The position numbers and the translations under genes are program-made. Under the pieces are notes generated by a model. That model saw only the letters and a program-made list of their open reading frames with translations. It had not been told where the DNA came from and made no database searches. DNA of 64,000 nt from Triglochin maritima (lineage: Eukaryota; Streptophyta; Magnoliopsida; Alismatales; Juncaginaceae): NCBI GenBank assembly GCA_963682175.1, contig OY821781.1:40561254-40625253 (forward strand). The letters are read 5' to 3'. Positions 1-11,044 of this stretch are shown piece by piece (the stretch's first letter is position 1; each line of letters starts with the position of its first letter).

Positions 1-23
1 GTGTCGCACGTAGTTCGGGTCCA

Positions 24-3014
24 ATGGCTGCTAATTTCCGTGAGGAGGATCAGTTGCTGGACCCACCTGTTCGACCAGTGCTCCCAGTTGTCGTTCCCAT
101 ACCTCTACGTGATCGATGCTACCCGAGCCGTACAGCTCTACCCTCATGCATCGTATTACCAGAGGCTAATGGGAACCATTTTGAGGTTAAGCCTCAATTC
201 ATTTCCATGCTCCCTCATTTCACTGGGAAAGGTGACCCCTATATCTTTCTCAGGGAATTTGAGGAGGTCTGTGCTATGTTCAAGCTGCAACAACTTAGCA
301 CAGACTCCATCCATCTTAGGCTCGTTCCTTTTGCACTAAAGGATGATGCCAAGAAGTGGTTGTACAGCAACCAGGCGAATTCCTTTAGGACTTGGGATGA
401 GTTTCAATCTGCATTCCTCAAGAAGTACTTTCCTAATCATCGGACTCAAAAATTGAGGAACGAAATCAATTCGTTCTATCAACATGAGACCGAACCATTT
501 CATGCATATCTTGAGAGGTTCAAAGAGCTACTATCCTCGTGCCCTCACCATGGCATTGAGTTGTGGCGTCTTTGTCAGATTGTGTATGAGGGTCTTCACA
601 TCCCGTCCAGAACGCTCCTTGAGTCCATGTGTCAAGGAGAGTTCTTGGGAAAGGATGAAAGGGAGGCATGGGCCTTCCTAGAAGACCTCGCTGAGAAAAC
701 CATGCAGTGGGAGAGTGTGAGGGAACCACCTGCATCATCTAGTATAGGAGCGAGGATCGCGAATGCAAACTCAACTAGATCGGGTTCCGCATTTGCTATC
801 GATACCACTACGGCCACCGAGGCACGCATGGCGGCCTTAATGCGCCGTATGGATTCGATTGAGCTCCAAAACCAACAAAGTGCACCTCACATGTCCACAT
901 CTGGTCCAGTTCCTTGTCATTCATGTGGTAGGATAGGTCATGTAGAGAGCGAGTGTGAGTCCATTCCTCCTGAGATGGAGCGTGTCAACGCCATCTATGA
1001 CAGAGCTAGGAATGACCCATACTCATCATCTTATAACCCTGGATGGAGGAACCACCCCAATTTTTCATGGAACCAAAATAATGCCCCGGGTGGTCCTTCA
1101 AACTCCTCTAGACCACCTTACCAATCACACCAACCTCCCATGCATGCACATTCCTATCAGCCACCCCAAGCGCAAACCACCAATCCATCGGGTTTCCCAA
1201 ATTCCAATAATATGGAAACCCGATTCAATTCGCTTGAGACCTTGACTCGTGGACTTGAAAACTCAATGAAATTTTTTATGTCTACCACAAGTCAAGTTCT
1301 CACTTCAAATCAGCAGACCATGAAATCTCTAGAGCTTCAGATGGGCCAATTGGCTCAGTCTGTACATGAAAGAGAGAGAGGGTATTTTCCTAGCCAGCCT
1401 GAGGCTAACCCCCGTGTGTACCAGCAACAACACATGCAAAATGAGAATGTGGTACCTCGGGGGAGGCAAGTGAACCATGTGGAGGAACCTGTTCACCATG
1501 TCAATTCCATTGTGACCTTAAGGAATGGAAAACAGGTTGACAATCACATTTCCTTGCCACACCCACCACCATCTATGCAGCCCCCCAATGGGAATGGTGG
1601 TGAAGAAGAAGCTGAGGGTGAGGGTAATACACCAAAGCTTTCTTCTCAGGCACAGCAGAAAACCTACCTGCCAAAAGCTCCTTATCCAAGTAGGTTAAAC
1701 AAAAAGCAGAGTGACAACATGGACAAGATATTAGAGGTATTTAAGCAAGTAAAGGTTAACATCCCCTTGTTGGATGTCATCCAACAAATACCTCAATATG
1801 CCAAAGTGTTGAAGGATCTCTGCACAACCAAGAGGAAGACCAATGTTCCTAAGAAAGCATTCTTGGCTGCAAATATCAGCTCACTTTTGTCCAATCCCAC
1901 CTACACAAAATACAAGGACCCTGGGTGTCCTACTATTCAGTGTACGATAGGGGACACTAGAATGAGCAATGTTTTGCTTGATTTAGGATCAGCGGTCAAC
2001 CTCCTCCCATTCTCTGTTTATCAACAGTTGAACTTGGGAGAATTGAAACCAACTAAGATCACCCTCCAATTAGCGGATAGATCCATTCGTATTCCCATGG
2101 GGATTATCGAGGACGTGCTTATCAAAGTTGGAGATTTTATATTTCCAGTCGATTTTGTTGTCCTCGATACCAATCCTGTTGCGAACACCCACTCTCAAAT
2201 ACCTTTGATTTTGGGTAGACCATTTCTGGCAACCTCCAATGCCTTGATTAATTGTAGAAATGGTCTCATGAAGCTCTCATTCGGTAACATGAGTGCCGAG
2301 TTTCATGTGTTCAACTCTGGTAAGCAACAGGAACCCATGGATGAACCTTTAAATCTAAATCTCATCCGCCAATTGGAGAAAGCACCACAAAATCAACGAA
2401 CACCCCTCACCCCAATGCAACCCGTTGAGAATGTTCGTGGGCCCAGCGAAAACTCATTGCCTGTCTTCGCAATGCAACAGAGTGAGCTGGCCTCGAACAT
2501 GAATGTCCAAAGGGAGTGTTCGTTTCATGATTCAGTTGAGAGTACTAGTGAGAATGAGACACCTCATCATATGCCTATACCAGAAGGTGTCTCTACCTCA
2601 TGTCCCATGGCCATTGAGCCATTTGAGCTTCATATTGACTCCAACAAGGACCCACCTATGACCGAGCTTATGCTTGATGATCTAAATGATGGTGGGAGGT
2701 CCTTGTTGGATGATTCGGGGAGAAGCCCCATTCTTAGTGATGCAGGTCTGCTGCATCCATCGAATGAGCTTGAGGAACTCATTCCGATGCACCCGCCTAT
2801 TGGTTGGAGGGTTTTGTTGGATGAGCAATTAAACCCTAGTGAGGCAACACAACTTCATTCCTTGTTGCCCACACCCAACCAATATCATGAGGGGTTCGAG
2901 CCTTTCAGCTTTGACCTTTCACCCCTCATGACACCTCAGAGTACCAGTGGAGTTTGTCCATCTCGGCAAGTCTCTGGTCCTCATGACTTGATGTTCTCAT
3001 TTGATGTTCCTTGA
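24..3014 (+). CDS. Gag-protease polyprotein of RT-less Athila-like element
   Basis: The frame is open to the left edge, so the ATG at 24 (996 aa) may be internal. Visible domains: a retrotransposon Gag core at about residues 55-230 with the usual tryptophan/tyrosine-rich helical pattern; a CX2CX4HX4C zinc knuckle at residues 298-311; a proline/asparagine-rich linker; a predicted helix at about 395-450; and a retropepsin-like domain at about 620-750 with catalytic Asp653 in a DLGS context (Athila-type instead of DTG/DSG) and an ILGRPF flap-side motif near 730. After the protease comes a tail of about 230 residues ending in an IGWRV...FSFD region, shared with the ORF at 62040. The stop is followed by non-coding DNA, with no RT. 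No internal stops, so it could still be translated. Confidence 0.85.
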   Translation: MAANFREEDQLLDPPVRPVLPVVVPIPLRDRCYPSRTALPSCIVLPEANGNHFEVKPQFISMLPHFTGKGDPYIFLREFEEVCAMFKLQQLSTDSIHLRLVPFALKDDAKKWLYSNQANSFRTWDEFQSAFLKKYFPNHRTQKLRNEINSFYQHETEPFHAYLERFKELLSSCPHHGIELWRLCQIVYEGLHIPSRTLLESMCQGEFLGKDEREAWAFLEDLAEKTMQWESVREPPASSSIGARIANANSTRSGSAFAIDTTTATEARMAALMRRMDSIELQNQQSAPHMSTSGPVPCHSCGRIGHVESECESIPPEMERVNAIYDRARNDPYSSSYNPGWRNHPNFSWNQNNAPGGPSNSSRPPYQSHQPPMHAHSYQPPQAQTTNPSGFPNSNNMETRFNSLETLTRGLENSMKFFMSTTSQVLTSNQQTMKSLELQMGQLAQSVHERERGYFPSQPEANPRVYQQQHMQNENVVPRGRQVNHVEEPVHHVNSIVTLRNGKQVDNHISLPHPPPSMQPPNGNGGEEEAEGEGNTPKLSSQAQQKTYLPKAPYPSRLNKKQSDNMDKILEVFKQVKVNIPLLDVIQQIPQYAKVLKDLCTTKRKTNVPKKAFLAANISSLLSNPTYTKYKDPGCPTIQCTIGDTRMSNVLLDLGSAVNLLPFSVYQQLNLGELKPTKITLQLADRSIRIPMGIIEDVLIKVGDFIFPVDFVVLDTNPVANTHSQIPLILGRPFLATSNALINCRNGLMKLSFGNMSAEFHVFNSGKQQEPMDEPLNLNLIRQLEKAPQNQRTPLTPMQPVENVRGPSENSLPVFAMQQSELASNMNVQRECSFHDSVESTSENETPHHMPIPEGVSTSCPMAIEPFELHIDSNKDPPMTELMLDDLNDGGRSLLDDSGRSPILSDAGLLHPSNELEELIPMHPPIGWRVLLDEQLNPSEATQLHSLLPTPNQYHEGFEPFSFDLSPLMTPQSTSGVCPSRQVSGPHDLMFSFDVP

Positions 3015-4599
3015 CCAAATGATTATGAGAATATCTTGGTTGATGTATATATCTTGTCAAAAAAAAAAATAACAAAATAACAAAATAACAAAAATACAAA
3101 AAAAAGTGTGTAATAAAAGACTCCTTCAGTGAGCATCGATTGTTGTGGGCCCCAACCCTTGTGTACTTGGGCCCAATCTCTTCACGTATTTATCTCCCTT
3201 CTTCAGCTTCTCACAGGTTTTGAGGGAATTTGGGTTTGTGTCCATCAACATGACCCTGAACGTCCCTTTGTACTTCATGTTGGTGAGATCTTTCCTTTTT
3301 CATGCATGTATCCATGTAGTATCTTGTTCACATTCATTGAGGACAATGCATGAAGTAGGTGTGGGGGGGTGTTTTACGTGTGTACATAGTCGAGTCTTTT
3401 CTGTTGATTTTTTGTTTTCTTTTGTTTGTACTGCTAGGGTCATGTTAGTGTGCCGCATTTAACATTGATATATCTGCTTGCCATGATCCTTGGGTGACTT
3501 GTCTTCTTTTGCTTGCCGAGTGCTTTAAAATTTTCACATTTCTTTCAAAATCTTCATGTGTTTGCGAAAGAAAATGTTTTTGTGGGTTTTGCGTGTGTTT
3601 AGCATGTGCAAAACCGTTGAGAGGCAAAGTAAAAAGAAAGCTCCCAAAATTGTCTTGAACTTGATGCATTAGGATTTCTAGTTTACTGGCTTTAGGTCTT
3701 ATCGAGTCGTTAGGATGCACCCTGGTTTTCCCTCAGGGGGCGTGTAATCATAGGGTTTCAGTACTCAAACATTTAAAGAAGTCCACCCTGAACCTAGTGA
3801 GTCAAATAATTCGTGTCTGTTAGTATAAGGAAGTTTGTCGTAGTCAAGGGCCCTTAATCTCTTTTTGTGAAACTTAAGTGTAGGGGTTTTGGTTCCCATG
3901 TAGATAAATAAGTGGTGTTCTCTCTTCTCGCACGGCTCCTATCACTCGGGAAAGTAGGTCTGAGGGGACTTTGTGCCTGGTGCTTTCGAGTCATCTGACT
4001 TGGGATGCACCGACCGAACTCCCGTTACACGGGTGGTAGGGATAGCCCTATGTGGAGATTTGGGGGAAGGTGTACGTGATAGTGTAAGTCCTCATAGGCA
4101 ATGATGCACGAAACCTGACCCTGGGAGAATCAAACACCAACCAATAAATGCTCCAAAGAAAAAGAAAAAAAAAAGTCAAATAAGAACCAAAATGGACTTT
4201 ACACGTTGTATCACATTCAGAAGTTAAGGTTGCCGATGTCTTTCACTTAATTCCTTAGTTAACTCTCACGAATAACTCATTAGGCTAGGTGTGTGGACTG
4301 ATTACATATATAGAGTCGACCCGTAGTATTACTGCGTCCCATGATCGACAAAATAAGTCCAACGAGTCGTGTATCTAGATTGATTAATGCATCTTGTTCG
4401 GATTTTGTGGGTATATCCGCTGAAAACCCTCAGGAGACAACACTCCTCCTCCTTGGCGACAAGGAGGTTTAACGGCTTGTTGCACGTGCTAAGTGCAACC
4501 GTGATTCCTACGAAAGTGAGTTAGGATTTCTTGTTTTTCGTTTGCTTTTCTCTTTCTTTGTTTTGCTCGGGACTAGCAAAAGTTAGGTGTGGGGGTATT
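3015..4599 (+). other. Untranslated spacer between Gag-protease and 3' LTR
   Basis: This stretch holds no convincing gene. It begins with an A-rich run (3059-3110). A block at about 3200-3376 is also present downstream of the second RT-less element's ORF (about 63590-63770). The block ends in a GAGGACAATGCATGA then GTGTGGG motif of the type seen before the LTR in Athila-like elements. A second GTGTGGGGG tract at 4588-4596 directly precedes the LTR and is the likely plus-strand priming polypurine tract. Confidence 0.6.
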
Positions 4600-4967
4600 T
4601 GATTGACATCATTTCATGCTCATATTTGTATCTTATATCCATTATCTTTCACCTAAACAATGTTATGTCACGAGTTTTATGTTTAGTTTTCAGGAATAAA
4701 TAGGTTTGAAGAGATGAAACATAAAAGGACCCAAAAGCTGGGAAAAAGGACTGGATTGTGAGATCTGGGGACCAAGATGCAAGGGAGAAGGACCTGAACG
4801 CAAGACAGAAGGACCTAAGAGCAAAACAGAATACTCCACACCATCATGGGGAGTATTTTAGCAATTGGATTCGGGTCGGAGCTCCAATAAACAAAGTAGA
4901 TGCATCCAAGACCACCAAATACACCAAGCAAAGCCCAGAACAAGATTCAACTCGATCCGGAAAATTT

Positions 4968-5007
4968 GGACCGCCAATTGGCGGTCCAAGACCGCCAATT
5001 AGCGGTC
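4968..5007. repeat. Paired palindromes upstream of LTR TATA box
   Basis: GGACCGCCAATTGGCGGTCC at 4968-4987 is a perfect 20-bp palindrome. 4990-5007 is an 18-bp near-copy with one mismatched pair. The position in U3 suggests dimeric transcription-factor sites or a hairpin; this is inference. Confidence 0.7.
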
Positions 5008-5127
5008 ACTTTGGGCCCAAATCCACCAAGTTTTCTCCTGGACGTGTATTAATGTTTGTTTAGGCTATTTTTGGTATTGGTTTAGTCCCACATCGGGGGA
5101 TTGTCCCGGATTAGCTTTTTCCATGCC

Positions 5128-5135
5128 TATAAATA
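5128..5135 (+). promoter_or_regulatory. TATA box of RT-less element LTR
   Basis: TATAAATA in the middle of the LTR, about 530 bp from its left end. Transcription would start some 30 bp downstream. The same TATAAATA lies at the matching place in the LTRs at 42724 and 60180. Confidence 0.6.
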
Positions 5136-6013
5136 GAACTCTTCACCTCCTATTGTAATCACTCCATATTTTAAGTGGCTATTCTTCCTACTAGAAGTGA
5201 GGCCTTGAAGCACACACTAAAGTAGGAGGATGCTACTTTTAATGTGAGTCATTTTATCAATAAAGTTTTGTGTTTCTTTCATTGTTTGTTTTATGCTTCT
5301 TTTATTGTTGTGCATGTTTTAGTTTAATCGTCTTTTAATTCTAGCTTAGTTTTAATATGCTTTCTTTCCATAGTTTAATAATTAGTGTAATGTTTAGTGA
5401 GTAGTTTCATCCCCTTTGGGGGGTGGAGTAGATGTACATACATGCATTAGAGAATGGGATGAATGCCTTATTTTTGATGTGTTGATTAAACATGAATGTA
5501 TGCTTGCTTGTTTAGGATAGAATTTATAACTTGATGAGTTTTGCCAAAATGATTAGACACCTCTCATGCTTGTTTAGGTTCTGAAATAAACACCTTGCAT
5601 ATGTAAATGTTAATCAACCAAGTTGGTGAATAGATTGATAGGTTTTGCCATAATATTTAGACACTTCCTATGCTTGATAAACACCACCTTCATGTGCTTA
5701 AAGAATGTATTCTACACTCACCTCTTTGCTTGTGTGCACTCACTCCACCCCTTAGGGGTTTTCCATTCCTGAAATTCCAGCACTTCTATTTTGTTCTTAG
5801 CTTAGTTTTTATTTGATCGTTTATTTCATTGTTTCGCATTTCGTACTTCTTAGCGTAGTTTAGTGTAGAGTAGCATAACCAACTCTCTTCTCCATTATTT
5901 TCGCCACTTGATTTCGTACAAGCAAGAGGCTACTCACCTCCCTGAGGACGACCCGTACTTGCCACCGCTTCATCGCGGCCGTGCACTTGCGGTTTAAAAT
6001 AAAACGTTCAACA

Positions 6014-7879
6014 AGTTGAGCGCGCGAGGAGATCACCGGAGGCGGCGTGCGCGAGCAAGGCCGGCGGGTTTCGTCGTCTCCTTTGAGGTATGCTGGTTCT
6101 TAGTGTGTTTTCTTGTTGCTCACTCTCGTGGGAGAGTTTGGTTGGTCGGTCGGGGGAGGTCGGAGACCTCTCCGGCGACGAATGTGCGTAAATCCTCGGC
6201 TGGCGCGAGGTTGAAGACGACCAACGGTCGACCGGGTCCCTATGGGCAGTCGACCGATGTAGTGTTTTGCCCGACTTTCACCAACGTCGATCGAACGATG
6301 CCATGATGGCGGTCGACCGATTGCTTATGTGCTGGTGAGTTGGGGGCTTCCTGTTGGTTTTCGGTCGACCGTTCCCTATTTTTGGGTCGACCGTAACTTA
6401 AGTGTACTTGAAGAATATGCTTGTGGTTCGACCGTTTTATATATATTGCTCGACAGTTATATGACGTAGACAATTAGGATGACCCTGGTAATTTTCGGTC
6501 GACCGGGACCCCTGAGTCGGTCGCCGAATAGTCTTTGGAGATTTTGACCAACTCCAGATTTTGACCTCGTATTCGGTCGACCGGTTTTAGACTTCTGTTC
6601 GACCGTTTGGACTTAAGTAACGCGCAGAATAGTTCGACCGTTGTAGACTTTCGGTCGACCGATCCTATTGGGGACGGTCGACCGGTGATGCTTTTTCGGT
6701 CGACCGTTTGTGTGCAGAACTGAATTCCTGGTCTTGTGATCGTGTCAACTTTGTCCACGGAAACCCGTATCCTCACTTAGAGCGTGAGTCGGGAGGTGAC
6801 GGTGGGTACGTGCTCGTACCACCCAGGGACTGCCGTGTGGAAGAGTGTGGACGCTTGGGTCGCGCCACCTCCGGATTGGACGTGGTGTGACGTGTTGTTG
6901 CCTTACTCTCTGATGAGTAGCAGACCTGAGGGATCGCGGATCCCAATGCGTGTTAACGCATGGCTCGTGGAGCATGATGACCCTGCAGACTACGGTCTGG
7001 TACCGTCCGATGTTGTGCCGGACGTATGTTGTACCGCCGATGTTGTGCCGGCGATGCCGCCGAGGTTGTTGCCGGCGATGATGATGCTGACGATGTTCCG
7101 GCTTGTGGTTGTACCGTCTGCTGTTGTGTCGGACGTATGTTGTACCGCCGATGTTGTGCCGGCGATACCGCTGATGAGGTGCTAGCGATGATCCCCGATT
7201 GGGCACCTATCCTGGGATGTTGACCGACCAGGCTACGACTCCGTCGAAGGTGGTGTTGACCACGTGGTTCTTTGCGCGGAAGTGCGGACGCTCCTCACCG
7301 ATCCCTTAGGCTCTTGTAGTCACGTGTGGGGACGCGTCGCGTACTGTCCGTAAGACCGTATGTGCCTACGGTAGGTTTCCGAGGGAGACCCATTGTTGTT
7401 GTTGCTGGACTGATGTCCTTGTGGATCCTATTGAGGGTCATGGTTGTTGGATCGAAGTCTCGTTTATCCTGTTGAGTGATTTGACGCATTGCAGATGTGG
7501 CATGACATGCTACTAGTATGATATGTTCTTTTATCGTACTATTGCATGCATATAGGTGAGCTTGGCATACGAGGTTTCCCAATGGGAAACTCAGGCATCG
7601 TTGTTTGATTCATGTTTCAGGACCGCAGTAGGTTCTGTCGGGTGGTGAATGCCAGCGCACACATCTTGGGGCCAGGATCCTCATCGGACTCTTCGAGGTC
7701 TTCGTGATTACCTTCTTTGTCTTTTCATTGTATTGTTGTAATCACGTTTTTTGACAAACTCTGTTGTATTATTGGTGCACCGACGGTTGATTTATTGAGT
7801 GACAATCCCGATGTTGAGTTTATTCTGATAATTTCTTGATAGTTTAAATTTTTAAATTTCCACTGTTCGGGATGTTACA
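6014..7879 (+). repeat. Tekay-type LTR fragment (3' part) with GGTCGACC array
   Basis: The sequence aligns by eye to the interior and right part of the intact Tekay LTR (GAGATCACCGGAGGCGGCG at about 6028 matches 28199). It ends CGGGATGTTACA at 7879, like the right ends of the other Tekay LTRs. Hsp110 coding sequence follows at once, so this is the right border of an insertion into that gene. The first roughly 300 bp of the LTR are absent because the RT-less element ends at 6013. It is either a solo LTR or a 3' LTR whose body lies upstream of the window. It contains many CGGTCGACCG motifs between about 6220 and 6710 and GATGTTGTGCCGG repeats at about 7008-7180. Confidence 0.75.
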
Positions 7880-8336
7880 CGCAGGGTCATCTTCTGCCAT
7901 GGCGAAGTCTAACAATACAATATCGCAAATTAAGCGTCTGGTTGGCCGTAAAATTTCAGATCCTAACCTCCAACACGACCTTCAACGGTTTCCTTTTCCA
8001 GTCACTGAGGGGACTGATGGATTTCCTTTGATCCACGTGACGTACAGAAATGAGCAACTCACTTTGATCCCAACCCACGCTGAACGTGGCTTTCGTTGAT
8101 GTAGGCCATGCCGGCATGCTGGTCTGCATTGTCAAATACAAAAGTGGGCATCTCAAAGTTCTCGGTCATGCGTTCGATCAATCTCTTGGTGGTAGAGATT
8201 TTGACAGGGCTTTGTTTGAGCATTTTGCTGCAAAATTTGAGAAACAACATAATGTGGATGTTTACCGAAATGTCCGAGCTTGTGCACGATTAATGTCCGC
8301 GTGTGAGAAAACAAAGAAGGTGTTAAGTGCTAATTC
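7880..8336 (+). pseudogene. Hsp110-like chaperone pseudogene, ATPase-domain piece
   Basis: Translation gives a segment reading AGSSSAMAKSNNTISQIKRL, then, in the next frame from about 8080, one reading VAFVDVGHAG...SLGGRDFD...HFAAKF...CEKTKKVLSA. Both match the nucleotide-binding domain of plant Hsp110/HSP70-14-15-type co-chaperones, which act as cytosolic nucleotide-exchange partners of Hsp70. About 75 residues of the domain expected between the two parts are missing, and the frame changes at the junction (about 8079), so this copy is not functional. It is cut on the left by the Tekay LTR and on the right by the minus-strand Tekay element. The reading continues at 23460, where ...SAN joins YVAHINIECFM. 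Exons upstream would lie outside the window. Confidence 0.85.
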
Positions 8337-9800
8337 TCTAACTTCCCAGAACAGCGGAAGAATTTTCAAATTAAATATAAACATACAACATAAGACCGTC
8401 AACGGTCAACAAGGGCACGTTACTAGAAAGTCAACTGAATACATATATATAAAATATCTCCACGTGGAAGTCAAAATACAGAGTGTCAAGAGAGCGATTA
8501 CATGTCTAATACATAACTACTGTAATCACTACCTCTACAAAAGATAAGAAGACAGGACCCAATCCCGGAGGTACTCCCCTCGGTCACCACCAACCTACGA
8601 CTGCCTGCTCCCTGAAAATGAAACATAAAATCCGCCTGAGTTCCCGCAAGGAACCCCGTATGCCAACATCTCCTATCATAAACAGAAATAAATACGAAAA
8701 GCCATGAATGCACATGCAATGCAAATCCGCCTCGGGCCCACTGACTGCCTCCGCTCTCCTACACAAGGAAAGTGCATCCCCTCCCTACACAAGGAAGAAG
8801 GCGTCTCCCACCCACACAGGCATGGAAGGCATCCCTTTGTCGCACAGGCTCAAAGGGCATCACTCTCCTACACAAGGAAAAGGGCATCTCCTCCCTACAC
8901 AAAGAAAGAAGGCGTCTCCCACCTACACAAGCATGGAAGGCATCACCCACCTACACAAGAATAGGGGGTCCAACTGAATACGCCCTCGTTGAAGGTTAAA
9001 TCCGTAGCTCCGAGGTCCGGTGACCGACCGTGGGCTCGGCAGCCGATAGTCGCCTATGCTCGACGGCTCGCGTGTGGATAAATCCACCAACATGCGGTTA
9101 ATCGGTCGACCGCAACAATTACACCAGTCGACCGGTCTCCCGCTCAGTATCGGGTACTGAGGCAAACACTATCAATTGGTCGGACAAGGTCTCTCAGACG
9201 GTCGACTGTTTAGCAAGTCACCGCCCAGTCCTAACCAATGATAACTCGACCCACCGGTCGAACAAGGTCAATCTAGCGGTCGACCGTTTGGAAGGTCTAC
9301 GCTATACATTTTATATACATATACATCCTGTCGGTCGAACCAGGGTCCGTTCAACCGATAAGGAAAACTGCATGAATACTGCCCACTGCATTCGGTCGAC
9401 CGAAACTCCAACGGTCGTCCGGATCAACAGGCACTTCACTACAGGAAAACTGCACGCGGTCGGTCGACCGGATCCAGAGCGGTCGACCGTTTAGATGGTC
9501 AATGCTCTTGACCGACTTTGCGCAGTTCGGTCGACCGAGACACACACTCGGTCGGCCGAAGGTCTGTCTAACCTATCTAAGGGGATTCGGTCGACCGAAA
9601 CACCACCGGTCGACCGACTAGTATAACCCTTAAGTTCCCGCTAAAATTTGGCATAAACGGTCGACCGTCACACAGACGTCGTTCGACCGTTTTCGGGCAG
9701 TACGTAATATTCAATAAACTCGGTCGACCGACCCAAACTACCGGTCGACCGAAACATACATTTCCCCTCTGGACAGGCATCATCTAGACGTTGTTCGGTC
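8337..9800 (-). repeat. 3' LTR of minus-strand Tekay, distal segment
   Basis: It matches 21459-22960 of the 5' LTR nearly base for base. It contains an imperfect tandem repeat of CTACACAAGGAA/GGCATC units (about 8755-8965) and the GGTCGACC palindrome array (about 9100-9760). The terminal TGTAAC is mutated to TCTAAC at 8337. The copy resumes at 16333 after the nested insertion. Confidence 0.85.
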
Positions 9801-11044
9801 TGTTGGATCTCGTGTGGGTCAATGGGTCCACAAACTAATCACGATTAAGCCCTATTAACTACTCGATTTATAGATCAAAGATATGCAGCGGAAATTTAAA
9901 AACAAATCAAACACGAGTAGGATAGACAATGCAAACCACACAAGAAGACACCTGATTTTTCCAGAGGTTCGGCCGCGCCTACGTCCTCTCTTGCAAGCCC
10001 CTCTCGAATCTCCGTTCAAGCCCCTCTTGCGTCTTCACTATGCCTCCCCGTTCCGGGCCGGGAGCAACGCCTTTTACAAGTCTTCAAGCTCGCGAACAAC
10101 CCTGGCCGAGCTTGGCACCACCTCTCACAATCCGAGAGGAACACTTTGGGCTTTCACCAAAATCCTTGCTTCTTTGTCTTGGGCTTTCACCAAGACCCTT
10201 GCTCTCTTTGTCTTGGGATTTCACCAAGACCCTTGCTCTCTTGACAACAATGGTAACCTTGAGTGGAACTCACTCTCTAATTGAGCACAACAATTGCTAG
10301 TATGATGATTGATGGAGGATGTGGAAATTAGGCTTTGGATGGCTAATTTGGAGCTTTGAGGTTGTGGAAAATCTCACTATAAGTTTGACACTTTAGAGTT
10401 GTGAAATCTTGTGGAAAACTAAGTGTGAACCTCTATTTATAAGCTCCTAAAGATTTCTAGCCGTTTGGACAAGATTTGATTGGGGTTTGTGCAAAGCACA
10501 CAAAACAGAAAATCGAATTCAGAAATCTGTCCAGAAACGGTCGACCGAAAGGTGTATCGGTCGACCGAACCCTTGAGTAAGTTAATGGATTGGTTGACCG
10601 AACATAGGTACTGGTCGACCTAACACTTAAGTTCTATAAGTCAACGGTCGACCAAACAGGTACCGGTCGACCGAACTACAGCGTTCGGTAGAGGGAAAAC
10701 TCGATCGGTTGAACTAAACTTGTGTCGACCGATAGCAGGTAGATTTTACCCAATAGAATGGTCGACCGAACAAGGTATTTTGTTCGACCGGTTCAAAAGT
10801 ATTTGGGGGTGTATTAAGAGAAAAATGTGTATACGACCGTTGTATAAAGCAATTACATGTCTTCAATCCTAGCTTGATTACATGTCTTGACTTGATTTTT
10901 CTTCTTTCTTGAGTCTTGATCACCTGTAGAGGTTAGCACAAAGCAATATATATGCAATGCAATATGTGTGATACTCTACATGATCATAATTAAGATTAGG
11001 TTAATTAAATCATCAAAACATAGATTAAGGCGAAAAAGCCAACA
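9801..11044 (-). repeat. LTR 1 (3' LTR) of tandem copia-like element
   Basis: 1244 bp, TGTTGGATCTCG...AAGCCAACA on the plus strand. Compared with LTR 2 it lacks about 350 bp (equivalent of about 14369-14724), so it carries an internal deletion. It holds a short CGGTCGACCG array at about 10537-10800. Confidence 0.85.

Larger units (their letters stand above)
1..6013 (+). mobile_element. RT-less Athila-like Ty3 element, 3' part (TR-GAG type)
   Basis: This is a large-retrotransposon derivative entering from the left edge. It contains one long Gag-protease ORF (to 3014), a spacer of about 1.6 kb without long ORFs, a purine-rich GTGTGGGGG-type tract at 4588-4596, and a 3' LTR (4600-6013). No reverse transcriptase, RNase H or integrase motif follows the protease, so it would need enzymes in trans. 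The DLGS protease and the ILGRPF motif place it with Athila-like elements. It lies immediately against a Tekay LTR fragment at 6014 and was probably inserted into it. The 5' LTR, PBS and left target-site copy lie outside the window, so the TSD cannot be tested. Confidence 0.8.
4600..6013 (+). repeat. 3' LTR of RT-less Athila-like element
   Basis: It starts TGATTG just after the purine tract and ends TTCAACA (1414 bp), followed by sequence belonging to a different LTR family. It contains a TATA box at 5128 and, 120-160 bp upstream of that, a perfect 20-bp palindrome and a near-copy (4968-5007). The last 100 bp (CGACCCGTACTTGCCACC...GTGCACTTGCGGT) resemble the end of the LTRs at 42094 and 59550, which supports a family relationship. 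Borders were chosen from TG...CA ends; no second copy is in the window to confirm them. Confidence 0.65.

Noticed and set aside
3129..3353. Short ORF shared by both RT-less elements (...IEDNA end), also at 63552-63749.
   Set aside because: Similarity is at DNA level with changes on all codon positions and no shared start, so treated as a conserved non-coding block.
6014..6018. AGTTG after the element-1 LTR as target-site duplication.
   Set aside because: The left flank is outside the window; the same bases resemble those following the element-2 LTR, so chance or a border shift cannot be excluded.
8704..8977. Overlapping frames with PPTQ/HKE repeats at 8704-8977 and 21831-22104.
   Set aside because: Translations of an LTR minisatellite; equally open in several frames.
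6240..9800. Many short frames rich in VDR/GRP/RST (for example 9351-9545 and 22415-22777) look like proteins with repeats.
   Set aside because: They are translations of the CGGTCGACCG array in different frames, appear on both strands, and change frame between LTR copies.
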